In this document: positions 22,080-34,245 of the stretch, piece after piece
Layout of the letters: every line of letters starts with the position of its first letter
Numbering within the stretch: position 1 is the stretch's first letter
NCBI GenBank assembly: GCA_016802295.1
Contig: JAESIW010000118.1
Span: forward strand, 910,885-967,408
DNA from: Brachionus rotundiformis
Lineage: Eukaryota; Rotifera; Eurotatoria; Ploima; Brachionidae
Direction: 5' to 3'
Length of the DNA stretch: 56,524 bases
Position numbers and translations under genes: made by a program
The notes under the pieces: generated by a model
Database searches by the model: none
The model's input: the letters and a program-made list of their open reading frames with translations, nothing else
What the model was told of the DNA's origin: nothing

Positions 22080-22151
22080 TATAATAATAATAATAATAAT
22101 AGACTACGGCAAGACTAGCTTGCAAAGGTGGCCTACTAGGAGGTCACCTTT
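22080..22151. repeat. (ATA)n microsatellite plus stem-loop
   Basis: An ATA run (22080-22101) is followed by GC-richer sequence with a 10-bp hairpin: AAAGGTGGCC (22124-22133) pairs with GGTCACCTTT (22142-22151) with one mismatch across an 8-nt loop. A microsatellite next to a stem-loop often marks the end of a mobile element, and a MITE-like element starts 33 bp further on. Confidence 0.5.
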
Positions 22152-22183
22152 TAATTTTAATTAAAATGACCCATAAGTAATTC

Positions 22184-22541
22184 TATTCGGATGATTTTTA
22201 CAGAAGTTATGATTAGAAAACATCAAAATTTTAAGATTTGAATGACTTTTTTAATACTTTTTTAAATAAATTGGTGAAATACCTAACTAATAAATGGTCC
22301 ATAGTCTATATATATAAAAAAACTCTAACAAAATGCTTAAAATCAAATTTAAATTTAAAAAAAGCAACTCATCTTATAGCTTTTATTCTAGGTAATATGT
22401 GTGTAAAATTTCAGACAAACATCTAATTCTGATCAAAAGATATTAGAATAAAACCATGATTTTACTGAATTTTCATTTATTCAAAAAATCGTAAAATTTT
22501 GATGTTTTTTAATCATAACTTCTGTAAAAATCATCCGAATA
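22184..22541. mobile_element. MITE-like element with about 55-bp inverted repeats
   Basis: The left arm (22184-22239) and right arm (22486-22541) are reverse complements with very few mismatches over the core ATTCGGATGATTTTTACAGA. Looser complementarity continues outward by about 20 bp on each side. The 245-bp interior is AT-rich and noncoding. Length and structure fit a nonautonomous DNA transposon. The superfamily cannot be told from the termini. Confidence 0.7.
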
Positions 22542-23077
22542 AAGTAAGTTATGTCAATTTTGCCTCAGATTATGCATGACACCTAGGGGTTGGAGATGGG
22601 AGAAAAATAAGAAAACAATGATTATTTTATCTATATTGCATGATATTTTTCTTCTAATTAAAGTTTCGGAAAAGCACATTTTTTTATCAAAGCATAAATA
22701 GTTTTATTCAATAATAATGTTTTCGTTTTAGATAAAAAGAGTATCAATAATTAAAATAGACAGTAGTTCTACTATAATTGACAATTTATATTATTTTAGA
22801 TTATTTATTCTAACTTATACGCGATAACTGTAATAACATAATGAAAAATAATTTAATAGGTTAATTTGAAATTGATTAAATTTTTCAAAAACTAATATTT
22901 GGAAATATTGTTTAATTTTTAAAATTATTATGATAAAGTTTGAAATTTTTAAATAGAAGTTCAGATTTTGGCTCTTCTGGTGCATTAATGGTCAAAATGG
23001 TACAAAAAACTTAATAAATATGGTGTTCCAGTGCTGGTATAAACAAGAATCAGCATAACTTAAGCTCAATCATATAG

Positions 23078-23266
23078 TACAATCCAACAGAAGATGCTCA
23101 GAGTGACCAGCAAAAGAAAGACAACAAGAAACACCGTGATAACTTCCTGACTAATTGGCTTCCTGGTATTCAAAAGCAGGTAATTACCATGGCGACGCTA
23201 CCTCAAGCACCGTATCGTAGGTCTACCAGAGAGCAAAACTCTTATAAATACATCATGTGGTTCTGA
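23078..23266 (+). pseudogene. Unidentified ORF fragment, probably mobile-element derived
   Basis: An open frame without an ATG, directly after an in-frame TAG, reads as ordinary protein (for example KKHRDNFLTNWLPGIQKQ and MATLPQAPYRRSTREQ). It ends at TGA 23264-23266. It is less AT-rich than its surroundings. Upstream sequence in the same frame also looks coding but contains the TAG. No family is recognised. An internal exon or a decayed transposon ORF are the two readings. Confidence 0.35.
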
Positions 23267-24176
23267 TCACATTATAAAATCAATAATTTACTTAAATTAA
23301 AAATTTGGAAATTTTTATTTCAAAAATTTGATATTAAATACACAAATAATAAAACTTTTTTTAAATTATATTTTTGTTTTTAGGCAAAATATTGGTTTTC
23401 TGTCAATTCTCATAATTTTTTTCTTTTAAATCAAATTAGAGTAAATCAAATTTAAATATCGATTATTATTAAATTAAGACCGGCTTTGAATTTTATTTAT
23501 TATTTATTAAAAAAAATTAATTACATTATCCAGTAAGAGAATTTATATTTTAAATAGGAACAATCAATAAATAAATGATAAAGATCATAGAAAAAAAATC
23601 CCTAGATAGGAATAATTTCATATTTTTGATCACAGGAGGTTTGAGTTAAATCGAAAGAGATTAATAAAGAAATATTTGATTAACTAATCAATTTAATTCA
23701 AGCAAAAGGCTAATAAGCTAATACAAGCTCTATATCTGTCTTATTTAATCAAGTATTAACCAAATATTCTTAAAATAAAATCTTTACTAAAGGTCGATAA
23801 CTGCTCTATAAGAAATAAATACAAAATAATATTTTTCAATTAAAAAAAAATAATATATAAAAGGTCATTTAGAACTTATTCTCTCGCACTTTTTGTCGCT
23901 AGATAAGTTCGGTATCAAAAAAGTTTATTTTAATTAACTTTGTTATTATTTTCATTATATAAATATATTTTATTTTTCAAAATAACATTATAAAGGTAAT
24001 TCTTAAGAACCAGGTTTAGGATGGATTAAAATATGGTCATTCTCTTAGTTAAGTAATTGACCTTCTAATAATTTATTCAAGACTTAGAGGTAAAAAATCA
24101 GTTGTATCAATTTTAAATATTTCTTATTTTATATTCAAATATTATTCAATTTATTCTATCATATAGATACATTTTA

Positions 24177-24679
24177 TTGAGCCAAAAGTCTTGCCATTTT
24201 TTAATGTATGATTCTGTTGAAAGAAAGCTAATAATAAAATATAAATAAGCTAATATTAAAATGATGCTTTTTAGACATTTTTGTTATTTTTTTGAATAAA
24301 TTTTTGGCTAAAATTTAAATTTTCCTAATTAGTATTAATTGAGGAGAAAATAATTTTAATTATGTTTATTTAGGATGATAGATGAACTGATTTATTACCG
24401 TGAACCAAAAATGACATTTTCTTTTTCTTGGTCAGTGAAAAAGTATCAAAGATTAAAATAAATATTTTTATAAAAAACTTCAAATTAATAAAATATAATC
24501 ATTTAAAATAACAAATTAACTGTGTATTTTTTTAAGCCTTTTTTTAATTGAAAATCGAAAAACATAAAAATTAAGAGAAACAAACTTGTACAAAATGGTG
24601 AAAACTTACTCTTTTAAGTGGTCTTTTTGTATATTTTATTTTTGGGTTGGTTTAGAATTTGAGCCAAAAGTCTTGCCAT
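24177..24679. repeat. 21-bp direct repeat, 482 bp apart
   Basis: TTGAGCCAAAAGTCTTGCCA occurs at 24177 and again at 24659, both followed by T. The flanks differ. The word resembles the ends of some Tc1/mariner elements, but I see no inverted partner, so the pair may be two separate truncated ends. Confidence 0.5.
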
Positions 24680-25029
24680 AAGTTCAATTACATATAAATA
24701 TTTCAATGACATTCTCAGATTATGCTAATGAGTATTGAAGCTAAATTAAAAATCTTTTTTATTTTTAAGTTTAGATAGCTTTTTTTTTAATTATTTTAAT
24801 TTAATTAAATGGATGCATATAAACTGATCTCTAATTATTTTTTAATAAAATTTCCCATATAGAAGTAAATTATTTTTGGTGATTCCCTTGTTTAATCTAG
24901 TCTAGGATAAGTACCAATTAGTTTACCATATATACTATGTATATGAGTAACCAAGTGATTTGTTTGCTGAGGTTAGTTAGTTTGACAGATGTGAAATTAG
25001 GGTTGAAGGTGAAAATTTTTTTAGAGCTT

Positions 25030-25240
25030 ACTGATTGGACAAAATAAACCAATAGAAAGCGCCGTATGGTCACATTAGCATAAATTATGCGAAAAAAATA
25101 TTTTCTAATTGTTCCAAAAAATCAACGATTTCAACTCGATATGAGCCATGGTGTTCTAACACGGCCACATAGCTAGCATGTGTATATGAATAACTGACAT
25201 TTAGGACAGCTTTTCAAATCCAGTATTCCCAATCACGTGA
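25030..25240. promoter_or_regulatory. Possible promoter elements upstream of KLC
   Basis: A less AT-rich stretch before the kinesin light chain gene contains ATTGG at about 25033 and CCAAT at about 25049 (inverted CCAAT boxes), plus a palindromic E-box TCACGTGA at 25233-25240. These are typical promoter words, but assignment by eye alone is weak. Confidence 0.25.
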
Positions 25241-25498
25241 CTTACATCTTAAGCAAATACTGCAAGTGCCGTGATCCAATTCGATTTAACTAACCTAATT
25301 AATAGGCGAGTAAATTATGCTAATTAAATATATTAGAAATAAAATTATAATATATTTACTGGGAACTATTGAAAATCTATACGATGATGAAGCGCAGTGT
25401 TTTCATTTAGACATATAATTTGGATATCGAAACAACGATATCTTTGTTTATGTGTTTATAGTGGGCTAATAATATGCACTTATCTTCTCATTTAGATA

Positions 25499-28400
25499 AT
25501 GAACCAAGAGGAAATACTACAGAGCACTCGAACAGTGGCCCAGAGTCTAGAGGCTCTCAAAAACGAGCACTTGAACATGATAAAGCAGCTGTACGAGAAA
25601 CTAGAGACGAACAAGAACGACCTGATCAGCCGGGCCATAATCCAGGAAGAGATAGCCATTCTGAAGAACTCGGACCAAATGGTGCACTTGGGAATAGGCG
25701 AGGCGTCCGTGATGATCCAGCTGAACAACTACCTGCAGTCGATCGAGGCCGAGAAGCAAAAAATAAAGTCTCAAGTGAAACGACTGTGCCAGGAGAATGC
25801 ATGGCTGCGTGACGAGCTCGCCGCTGCCCAAAAAAAGCTCCTAGAGTCCGAGCAGTACTCGGCGCAGATCGAGGTCGAGCTCAGTCACCTCAAGTTTCTC
25901 AAGGACTTGAAAAAATTCGACGAAGACCTGCAGCAGCAGCAAGGCCAAGAGCCGGCCGAAGCGGTGCCCGTCGAACCTCCCAAAAAATTAGATCTCACAT
26001 TTCCAGAAGACGAAGAGGACCAAACACAGAACACGTCCAACCTCAGCAGCTCTCAGTACGACAGACGCAGCGTCAGCAATCTAAAGCGGTTCGATTCGTA
26101 CGCCGACCTGGGCCAGGGCGGCCAACACGGCTACGAAATTCCCTCCAGACTCAAGACATTGCACAATTTGGTCGTGCAGTACGCCTCGCAGGGCCGCTAC
26201 GAGGTAGCCGTGCCTTTGTGTCGACAGGCTCTCGAAGACTTGGAAAAAACGTCCGGACACGACCATCCGGACGTTGCCACCATGCTTAACATACTCGCCT
26301 TGGTCTACCGCAATCAAAATAGGTTCAAAGAGGCGGCCAATTTGTTGAACGACGCCTTGGCCATCAGAGAAAAAACGCTCGGCAAAGACCATCCGGCTGT
26401 GGCCGCCACGCTCAACAACTTGGCTGTCCTGCACGCCAAACGCAACAAGTTCAAAGAAGCTGAGCCTTTGTGTCAACGAGCCTTGGAGATAAGGGAAAAA
26501 GTGCTTGGCAAGGAGCATCCTGATGTTGCCAAACAACTCAACAATCTAGCCCTCTTGTGCCAAAACCAAGGCAAGCATTTTTATCTTTTATGTCTAATAA
26601 AAAAATTTCTTTTTCTCTTTTTTTTTGTTGATCAATTTGTCTGCAAGTTAAAAAAAAATTTACCAAAAGATAAACATGTCTCTTGTTTAAACTTGGACAA
26701 AAATCTCATAATCTGACAATGGCAGCATTTTTTTCTTTCAAAAAACATGATTTAAAAAACCAGTTTGATCATCGCTTGGAACATTATAAACCAATTTGTT
26801 TTAGCATACCATCTTATTCGCTTGAGACCCATTAGTTAAAAATGTTGGCCCAATTAACAAGCACTCTATTTCATCTTTTGACCATCTTTTACTTTATGTG
26901 CTAAATTATAAGCTTTCTCTTTGCTATGGTCAAATGTGACCATTTTATCCATTCAATTTTTGATGTCTTAAAATAAAAAGATTTAATGTTAAAACGTTTG
27001 GAACAAAATATTTTATGGCTGATTAAAATTTTATCAGTAATGTTAAAACAATTTGTCAATTTTTAATTAAAGATAAAATTATTATTTTGAACTTTGACCA
27101 AACAACTTAATGGCTCTTCTGGTGCTAATATTTTTAGAATGTTTTTGGTTATTTGTCCATAAGACTTTCTGTCCTGGTCAATCGCTAACGCCACTGTTTC
27201 AAATTTCATTTCGATTGCCAACAGTAAGGCATACTTTTTTCTGGTCAACATTTAAGTACAGTTTGAATGGTTTTTTTAGAATTTTAAGATTAAGCGAACA
27301 TTTAACTTCACATATAACCAAGTTTATTTGGCATCGACTCATGTCATGACCGCCTCGAATTGTATGCTACCAATGTTCAATACTTCACACTAATTTTCCT
27401 ACTCGGTACCATTAAATTGACCATTTTAAGTATTAACTAAAACTAGCCTAATTAAGTATTCTTTTGACACAACTGTATTGATTATTAATTTTTTTGTTTA
27501 AAAATTAAGTCAACAACTATTTAATTTGGTCAAATTAATTTATAAAAAAATTGATTGTTTTTACTATAAGGCTATTTGTCTTAAAGGCAACTGTATCCAT
27601 AATAATATAAACGCCTAGTTATCAAATTTAAAAAAATAGATATATTTATTTTTTTTGAAATTCATTAATTAAACAATATACATAAAGTAATTAAATAAAT
27701 GTTTAGTATTTTTAAATTTAAAATTTAATTATTTAAAGTAACATTAAATTTAATTTGTTTTTTATGTGTATTCTTAAATCAAGTTGAGCTTTAAATATCC
27801 AAAAAAATTAAATATTTTTAAAGATTAAAAATCTCCTTTTAATTAATTTACTAATTACCTCTAAATAAAATAAAATTTTACATTTGATGAAAAAAAAATT
27901 AATTTTAATAATTAAAAGCCTAATTTAAATAAAAATCATAAATTTTTTTTCATTTCAGGCAAGTATCCGGAGGTTGAGGTTTACTATAAGCGAGCCATAG
28001 AGATTTATGTGAACCGTTTGGGACCCGATGATCCAAACGTTGCCAAGACTAAAAACAATCTGGCCTCGTCCTACCTAAAGCAAGGAAAGTACAAAGAAGC
28101 AGAACAATTGTACAGAGAAGTTTTAACAGCGGCCAGCGAGAAAGACCGACCAGAGCCGAGCATGTCCCAGAGCGTAAGCCAATCGATGATCGGCTCTAAG
28201 CAAGAGAAGACCTATGTCGATTCGGGCAGCTGGCACAAAGCGTCCAAAGTCGACACTCCGACAGTGACGACCACTCTAAAGAACTTGGTCACTTTGTATC
28301 GCAAGCAAGGCCGCAACGAAGCTGCCGACCAACTAGATAACTGTGCTGTCAAAATAAAAAAAGACCCGTCAGCAATTACCCAAGCCATTGAAGTTGTCCA

Positions 28401-29089
28401 AAAAGTCCAAATGAACGAACCAATAATGAACGCTGCCATGACAAACAGCCTCAGCTCGAACGGACGATTCACCGAATCGACACGAAACAATGAGGTAATT
28501 TAATATTAATGATTAATTATTAATTATTTACCTAACATGCTACTTAATTAATGGTATTAAGCTTAAACGAATTGGTTCGTTTCAAAAATTGACCGAATCG
28601 ATTAAGCTTAATAGCTCAAAGCTTATTAGCAAATTTACCACTGATAGCCAACAAACAGTTAGCTATTCTTCTAATTACAATAAAGTTAAATTTAAAAATA
28701 GTGAAACAAAGTCCAGGTATGGTGAACATTTTCTAACAATTAAGTAGTCACCTAGTTGATTAGATTAATTAACCAGTAGAATAGCAGCTAATTAAAAAAC
28801 CATTAAAAAAAATAATTTAAAAATAAATTTATTATTTAACATTTTAGAAGTTGATGATTTTTAGTAGTTGTTTTTTCTGACTAATCATATAAGAAAATTA
28901 ATAGTTAAAAAATAGATAATTATTTGAAAATTTTTTTTTTTAAAGTCTAAAAAAAACAAGCTCAATGATTGTCCTAAATTGTAATTAAAGTAAATCGTTT
29001 ATTAAGTGGCATTTAAATAGATAAATGTTTAAATTAATATTTTGTCTTTTAGTAGAAATGGAACAGAATGGAAAGCCATGCTAGCATAA
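25499..29089 (+). CDS. KLC: Kinesin light chain
   Basis: Four exons, 25499-26570, 27959-28494, 28562-28716 and 29053-29089, give 599 residues, within the usual KLC range. KLC joins two kinesin-1 heavy chains and binds cargo adaptors. The N-terminal third holds the heptad coiled coil. An acidic linker (PEDEEDQ, near 180) precedes tetratricopeptide repeats from about residue 213, with typical phrases such as TLNNLAVLHAKRNKFKEAEP and TKNNLASSYLKQGKYKEAEQ. The C-terminal LKRIGSFQKLTESI matches the KLC amphipathic segment. Intron 1 (26571-27958) begins GC, not GT: the join CQNQ|GKYPEVE is fixed by homology, so this is a GC-AG intron. Exons 3 and 4 are short and inferred from frame and splice signals. 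An acceptor-like TTCTCATTTAG ends three bases before the ATG. Confidence 0.93.
26571..27958 (+). other. KLC intron 1 (1.4 kb, GC-AG)
   Basis: The donor reads CAAG|GCAAGC and the acceptor TTTCATTTCAG. The interior is AT-rich with no convincing gene. The open stretch near 27110-27350 shows no family resemblance. Confidence 0.75.
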
Positions 29090-30808
29090 ATAGCAAGTGA
29101 ATCTTCAAGGTGTCTAAGCACTAAATTTTGATTTAAATATTTTGTTTAAATTTGATAAAATTATTAAATTGTATAAAAACAAAACATCCAAGTGTTATTT
29201 TTTTATTATTTTATATATTTTTGAAAAACTATTATTTTATTGTTCCAAGCAATTAGAAACGATATCAGTCGCGAACATTTCAAAACAAATTGCAATCAAA
29301 ATTAACGTCGGTCAAAGACATTTTATTCTTCTTTTTATCATTTTTTTAATTCACAGAATAAATTTATTTAATTAAAATTTTAATCTTTTTAAAAAAATAT
29401 TACTTTTTAATTAAATATCAATAAAATCGTCAAAGTATAGTATATTAAAATTTAATACTTTATTCAAAAAAAAAGATTTTCCATCCAAATATATGGCATG
29501 CAGTTCCAGCCAGAAACAGGATAAAAAACAATTTCCCATTGAGTTATTAGAAAAGTTTATAATTGGTCTATGCATACACCAACATTAAGGAATTTTTTAT
29601 CTCCGGACCATTTTTTCCAAATTACATTGGCAAAGATTGACTCTAATTTAAATTTTTGGCACAAACTGGTTTTTGGTTTTCATCATACTAATATTTACAT
29701 TTTAGTATTGTCCATGTCTAAGAAGACTCGGAAATTTCTTAATTTATTTAATTCATATAAAAACTGTTAAGAATTAAGAAGTATAATGGTATTTTAAAAT
29801 TGCTGAAATCGGTCATTTCCAATATTTAAAATTAAACCAAACAAAAAAAATACAAAATGATACTATTTCTTTATAAGATCCATTTAATGCTATTTTAGCC
29901 TTCGCTTTTCTTATCAATTAGCATAGATAGTCGCAGAAATCATTAATTCATAAAAATTGAAGAATATAATCTTGTGGCTATTTTGGTCAATCTAAGTCTA
30001 ATCTATCCATTTATCAATATAAATGATGGCTACTTTTCATTCTTATTCTTTTATTTAACAATAATTTGTATAATTTATCTATTTAATAGATAATCTAGAA
30101 AAGAGCAATTTCCAGGGGAGTTTCGAATGACATAACCTTCTTTTCAGCACTCTTGTTAGCAATTTTAATTCTAAAAAATTTATATTAATTTAAAAGATAA
30201 AAATAAAAAATAAAAGAATAGAAAAATTAGAAAATTATTTTTTTGCTTATAGTTTGTATTATTATGTTGTTAAGTAAGATATATGATCGAATAGACTTTA
30301 TCGAGATAGTTCTTTATCTCATCAGCTATTTTAATTCATGGTTCTGCTTCGTAGCAACAAATTTCAAAAATAGATCAGATCGATTTTTAATTATCTTTAA
30401 TTATTTATTTGTATAAATTATTAATTAGTGAATTATCATTATTATTTAGCACAATTGAAGTTTAAACATGAAAATTATATAAATTTAATAAATAAAAATA
30501 CAAATTAGTTTTTAATTCTTTTGTTTATTACAAAATTAAATAATTAATAAATTATCAATTACCAAAAAGAAATATGTACTAAGATAATTTTTATTTATTT
30601 TAACATACTATATATTTTGATATATAAAATTTAAATATTTTTTAAAATTTAGCAAAGATTGGAAGCATGGCAAAATACTAATTAACCTTGACACTAAAAT
30701 TCATCATAATTTGAAAAAATTGCAAATTTTTATTTTATGCAATTATTTCAAAATATTTGTTATAACAAGTATAAATTATAAATTAAATTTTATACAGAAT
30801 TATCTAGC
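29090..30808. other. Spacer between KLC and FARSB
   Basis: Mostly AT-rich and noncoding. Around 29493-29770 two frames read like weak protein, the first with FPIELLEKFI, reminiscent of an F-box start. They are offset and broken, so no gene is called. Confidence 0.4.
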
Positions 30809-32806
30809 ATGCCAACCATTTCGGTCAACCGTGATATTCTATTCTCCAACATTGGTCAAAAATTCAGTAAGATAGGAACCCTAGTCTTAAAGATTTAATT
30901 TAACCAATTTACCAAAAGCCGATTCCGAATTTGACAAGCTGTGCTTTGAATTCGGAATTGAACTGGACGATGTGGTTGTAGAAAAAGTGAATAACAAAGA
31001 TGAAACAATGTATAAAATTGAAATACCTGCCAACCGCTACGACTTATTATGTGTAGAGGGTCTTGGACGGGCATTGTCAATTTTCTTGGCAAAAACAACC
31101 CCACCAAACTTTAAACTTTCAAGACCAAGTGATGAAAACATAAATAAAATGACCATAAGGCCTAATGTATTAAAATTATATTCTTTTTAAGCTTTAAATT
31201 AAGTTTTTTCCCATTTTTGTAGACAGCCACAGTTCGGCCATTTGTGGTCGCTGCCATTTTAAGAAATGTTAGCTTCACGCAACAAAACTATGACAGTTTT
31301 ATTGATCTGCAGGATAAACTGCATCAAAATTTATGCCGGAAGCGAACTTTGGTCGCGATCGGCACCCACGACTTGGACACCTTGAAGGGACCATTTCGAT
31401 ACGATGCCCTGCCGCCAACCCAACTCAAATTTAAGCCTCTTAACCAAACAACTGAAGTCAACGGAGTCCAATTAATGGAACTTTATGTATATAACTTTTT
31501 TGATTTTGTTGTATAATCACTGATCAACTTTTATACAGAAAGACAGCCACTTGAAGTCCTATTTGCCAATAATTAAAGATAAAGAATTTTATCCAATTAT
31601 TTTTGATTCAAACAATGTTGTTTTGTCCCTGCCACCGATCATAAATGGTGACCACAGCAAGATAACTTTGAATACAAAAAATGTTCTAATTGAATGCACT
31701 GGCACTGATTTGCACAAGTGTGAAATTGTTCTGGACACCATGGTAACTATGTTCAGCGAGTACTGTTCCTCTAAGTTTGAAATAGAAGCTGTCCAAGTAA
31801 CACATGTTGATGGTTCAAAGCACATATATCCAAAGCTAAATGAAAGATATGAATTAATTGAGACAAGTGTGGTCAACAAAAAAATAGGCATTCAAATTGA
31901 TGACTCAAGAATGGCCACATTGCTGGCACGTATGGGCCTAGAAGCCCAAATAACTGAGCCTAATAAAATTAGGGTCCGAATTCCACCGACCAGATCAGAT
32001 ATTTTGCACGCTTGTGACATTATTGAAGATGTAGCCATTGGCTACGGCTTTAACAACATAGCCAAAACCATTCCGAAAACAAATTGTTTCAGCAATGAAG
32101 TAAATTAATTTGAAAATATTTTTCAATTGATTAATTAAATAAAATTTTGTTGTCTTAAGTTCGAACTTAATAAATTGACTGATTTGTTAAGACTTGAGCT
32201 GGCTCAATGTGGTTATACCGAAGCACTTACTTTCACATTGGTACCAATTAATAGATAATAAGGATTTATTTTTATTTGTTTGTGTTAAAATTTTAGTGTT
32301 CAAGAGAAGATGTAGCAGATAAGCTTGGTAAAAAAATTGACCAAATACCAGCAGTGCACATATCCAATCCGAAAACATTGGACTTTCAAGTAGCTAGGAC
32401 AACTTTATTGTCCGGTTTGCTAAAGACCGTAGCTTGTAGTCGTAATATGCCTTTGCCACTGAAAATTTTTGAAGTATCCGATGTGGTCCTGAACGATAAG
32501 GAAGCTGAGGTCGGAGCTAGGAACGAGCGCCGCCTAGCAGTAGTTAGCTACAACAAACAGGCTGGTTTTGAAATAGTTCATGGTGTTCTGGATAAAATAA
32601 TGCAAGCTTTGGAAGTTCCGTGGAAGACTGGCTATGAGTTAAGACACACTGAAGATCCTACTTTCATGCCAGGTAGATGCGCTGCAGTATATGCGTATGG
32701 TAAATCTATTGGAACTGTTGGCGTTCTTCATCCTGATGTTATTCAAAATTTTGAGCTCAATTTACCTTGCTGTGCCCTAGAGATAAACATTGAACCTTTT
32801 CTTTAG
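30809..32806 (+). CDS. FARSB: Cytosolic phenylalanyl-tRNA synthetase beta subunit
   Basis: Six exons: 30809-30866, 30919-31166, 31223-31486, 31539-32099, 32160-32240 and 32297-32806, with GT-AG introns of 52-60 bp. The frame is continuous over 573 residues (human about 589). In complex with the alpha subunit (FARSA) the enzyme charges tRNA-Phe. Family signatures are abundant: the MPTISVNRDILF start, CFEFGIELD, IPANRYDLLC, ALVAIGTHDLDTL-like text (here TLVAIGTHDLDTLKGP), LPPIINGDHSKIT, IPPTRSDILHACDI and VLHPDVI near the end. These cover the B3/B4 and B5 regions and the catalytic-like core that packs against the alpha subunit. The ATG lies 11 nt after an acceptor-like TTTTATACAG. The PARG ORF begins 200 bp downstream on the same strand. 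Confidence 0.97.
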
Positions 32807-33006
32807 GCTAAAAATAATTTAATAAAAGTTATAGATTTTTAGATATCTTTTATTATTAGTTAATTGATTAGCTGATTTTTTTTAATGTTAAAATTTAAGA
32901 CTATTTAAATGCTCCCTGACATAAAATTTATTAAAATTATAACCAAAATGACATTTTCTATAATAATTACAGAATAGATATTATTTAATTTTAATTTAAA
33001 TTATAA

Positions 33007-34245
33007 ATGATTTTCTTTCGCCTTTGTAACTATGATGGTCAAGAATGGTACAGAAAAAAATGCGTTCTTGAGTCATTCAGAGCCAATAAGTTGCAAGACT
33101 TGGCAGATTTGGTTTGCCAATTTACTCAAATCGATGCAAACGAATTCCAAAATTCGCTTTCATATCTAGAAAATTTAAATGAAGAACAGACTTTGGTAAA
33201 TTTGGTCAATCAAGTAGTTCAATATGCGCTCAAATTGCCAGAATTGATTCCAAGTGGAAAGATCGAACGCATGACCAGATGTAACCCAATATTAGAATTT
33301 AGTCGTAAACAAATTTTGTGTATTCTTTGTCACATGTTTTTGTGCACATTGGAAAAAGATAAACATACGCCATATTGGGTCAATTTTGACATTTGGCTTA
33401 ACCTCAGCACAAAATGTACCAATGCCTATCTTCAATCGTTAGTTGAATATTTTCGTGAATCTTTTAAATTAATTAATACAAATTACATGAATGAAAAAGT
33501 TATATTTGAAAAAAAAATTTTTAATCAAAATTTATTAAAGCAATTAAATGAAAAAAAAAATTTATGTGATTTTGAGATACGAATGAATGGTTCGATTGGT
33601 GATTGCGCAGAGGCCGAGATCGATTTTGCCAATATGGATATTGGCTATGGCAAGACAGGAACTCAAGAGGAAATGCTGTTCGCAGCCAGTCCAGAGATGT
33701 GTATAGCTGTTCTCTTTTCTGAGACATTGGCTGATGATGAAGCAGCAGTGATAACAGGAGCTAGGAAAATTGCCAAATTCAATGGCTACGGACTCAATGT
33801 AGAGTTTAGGGGAAAAATATGTGATAAGCGAGATTGGACTAGAAGAGTAGTTATTGCCATAGATGCAATGGACTTTAGTTATGCACATGAATCGTTTGAT
33901 GCTCAGATTCAGCCTGAAAACTTGTTGAGAGAAGTTAAAAAGTGTCTTGTCGGATTTTCGGCAGTGACCAGCTCGAAAATCGAGACCGGACACTGGGGCT
34001 GTGGGTGCTTCAATGGAAACAAATATTTAAAAGCAATCATACAATGGTTGGCTGCTACTTGTACCAAGAATACGATTGTTTTTTATTGCTTTAGTTCTGT
34101 TGAGTTTGAGAAAGTTTTTTCGAGTTTTGTCAAACAGTTAAACCAAAATCATATCACAGCTGATCAATTGTGGAACCAATTGTCACAAAGTAATTTAAAT
34201 GAGATCAATTTACTGGAAAATATTCTGCAAAATTTAACTAAATAA
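33007..34245 (+). CDS. PARG: Poly(ADP-ribose) glycohydrolase
   Basis: A single 412-residue frame corresponding to the helical and catalytic parts of PARG, without the long N-terminal regulatory region of human PARG. PARG removes poly(ADP-ribose) chains after DNA damage signalling. Diagnostic blocks are EIDFANMDIG (about 204-213), QEEMLF (220-225) with the catalytic Glu pair, ASPEMCIAVLFSE, ITGARKIAKFNGYG and TGHWGCGCFNGNKYLKAIIQ. The oddity is the signature between them: the usual GGGxxxxGxVQEE is here GYGKTGTQEE, about three residues shorter and with one of the three glycines replaced by Tyr. The catalytic Glu pair remains, but the diphosphate-binding loop must differ. The surrounding frame is intact, so this is not a decaying gene. 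Activity cannot be assumed. Confidence 0.88.
   Translation: MIFFRLCNYDGQEWYRKKCVLESFRANKLQDLADLVCQFTQIDANEFQNSLSYLENLNEEQTLVNLVNQVVQYALKLPELIPSGKIERMTRCNPILEFSRKQILCILCHMFLCTLEKDKHTPYWVNFDIWLNLSTKCTNAYLQSLVEYFRESFKLINTNYMNEKVIFEKKIFNQNLLKQLNEKKNLCDFEIRMNGSIGDCAEAEIDFANMDIGYGKTGTQEEMLFAASPEMCIAVLFSETLADDEAAVITGARKIAKFNGYGLNVEFRGKICDKRDWTRRVVIAIDAMDFSYAHESFDAQIQPENLLREVKKCLVGFSAVTSSKIETGHWGCGCFNGNKYLKAIIQWLAATCTKNTIVFYCFSSVEFEKVFSSFVKQLNQNHITADQLWNQLSQSNLNEINLLENILQNLTK

Noticed and set aside
27110..27349. 79-codon frame in KLC intron 1
   Set aside because: No family resemblance. The length is plausible by chance and it lies in an intron.
29493..29770. Possible F-box protein (FPIELLEKFI) followed by an offset open frame
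   Set aside because: The two parts are in different frames with no convincing splice sites, and only a few residues resemble an F-box.
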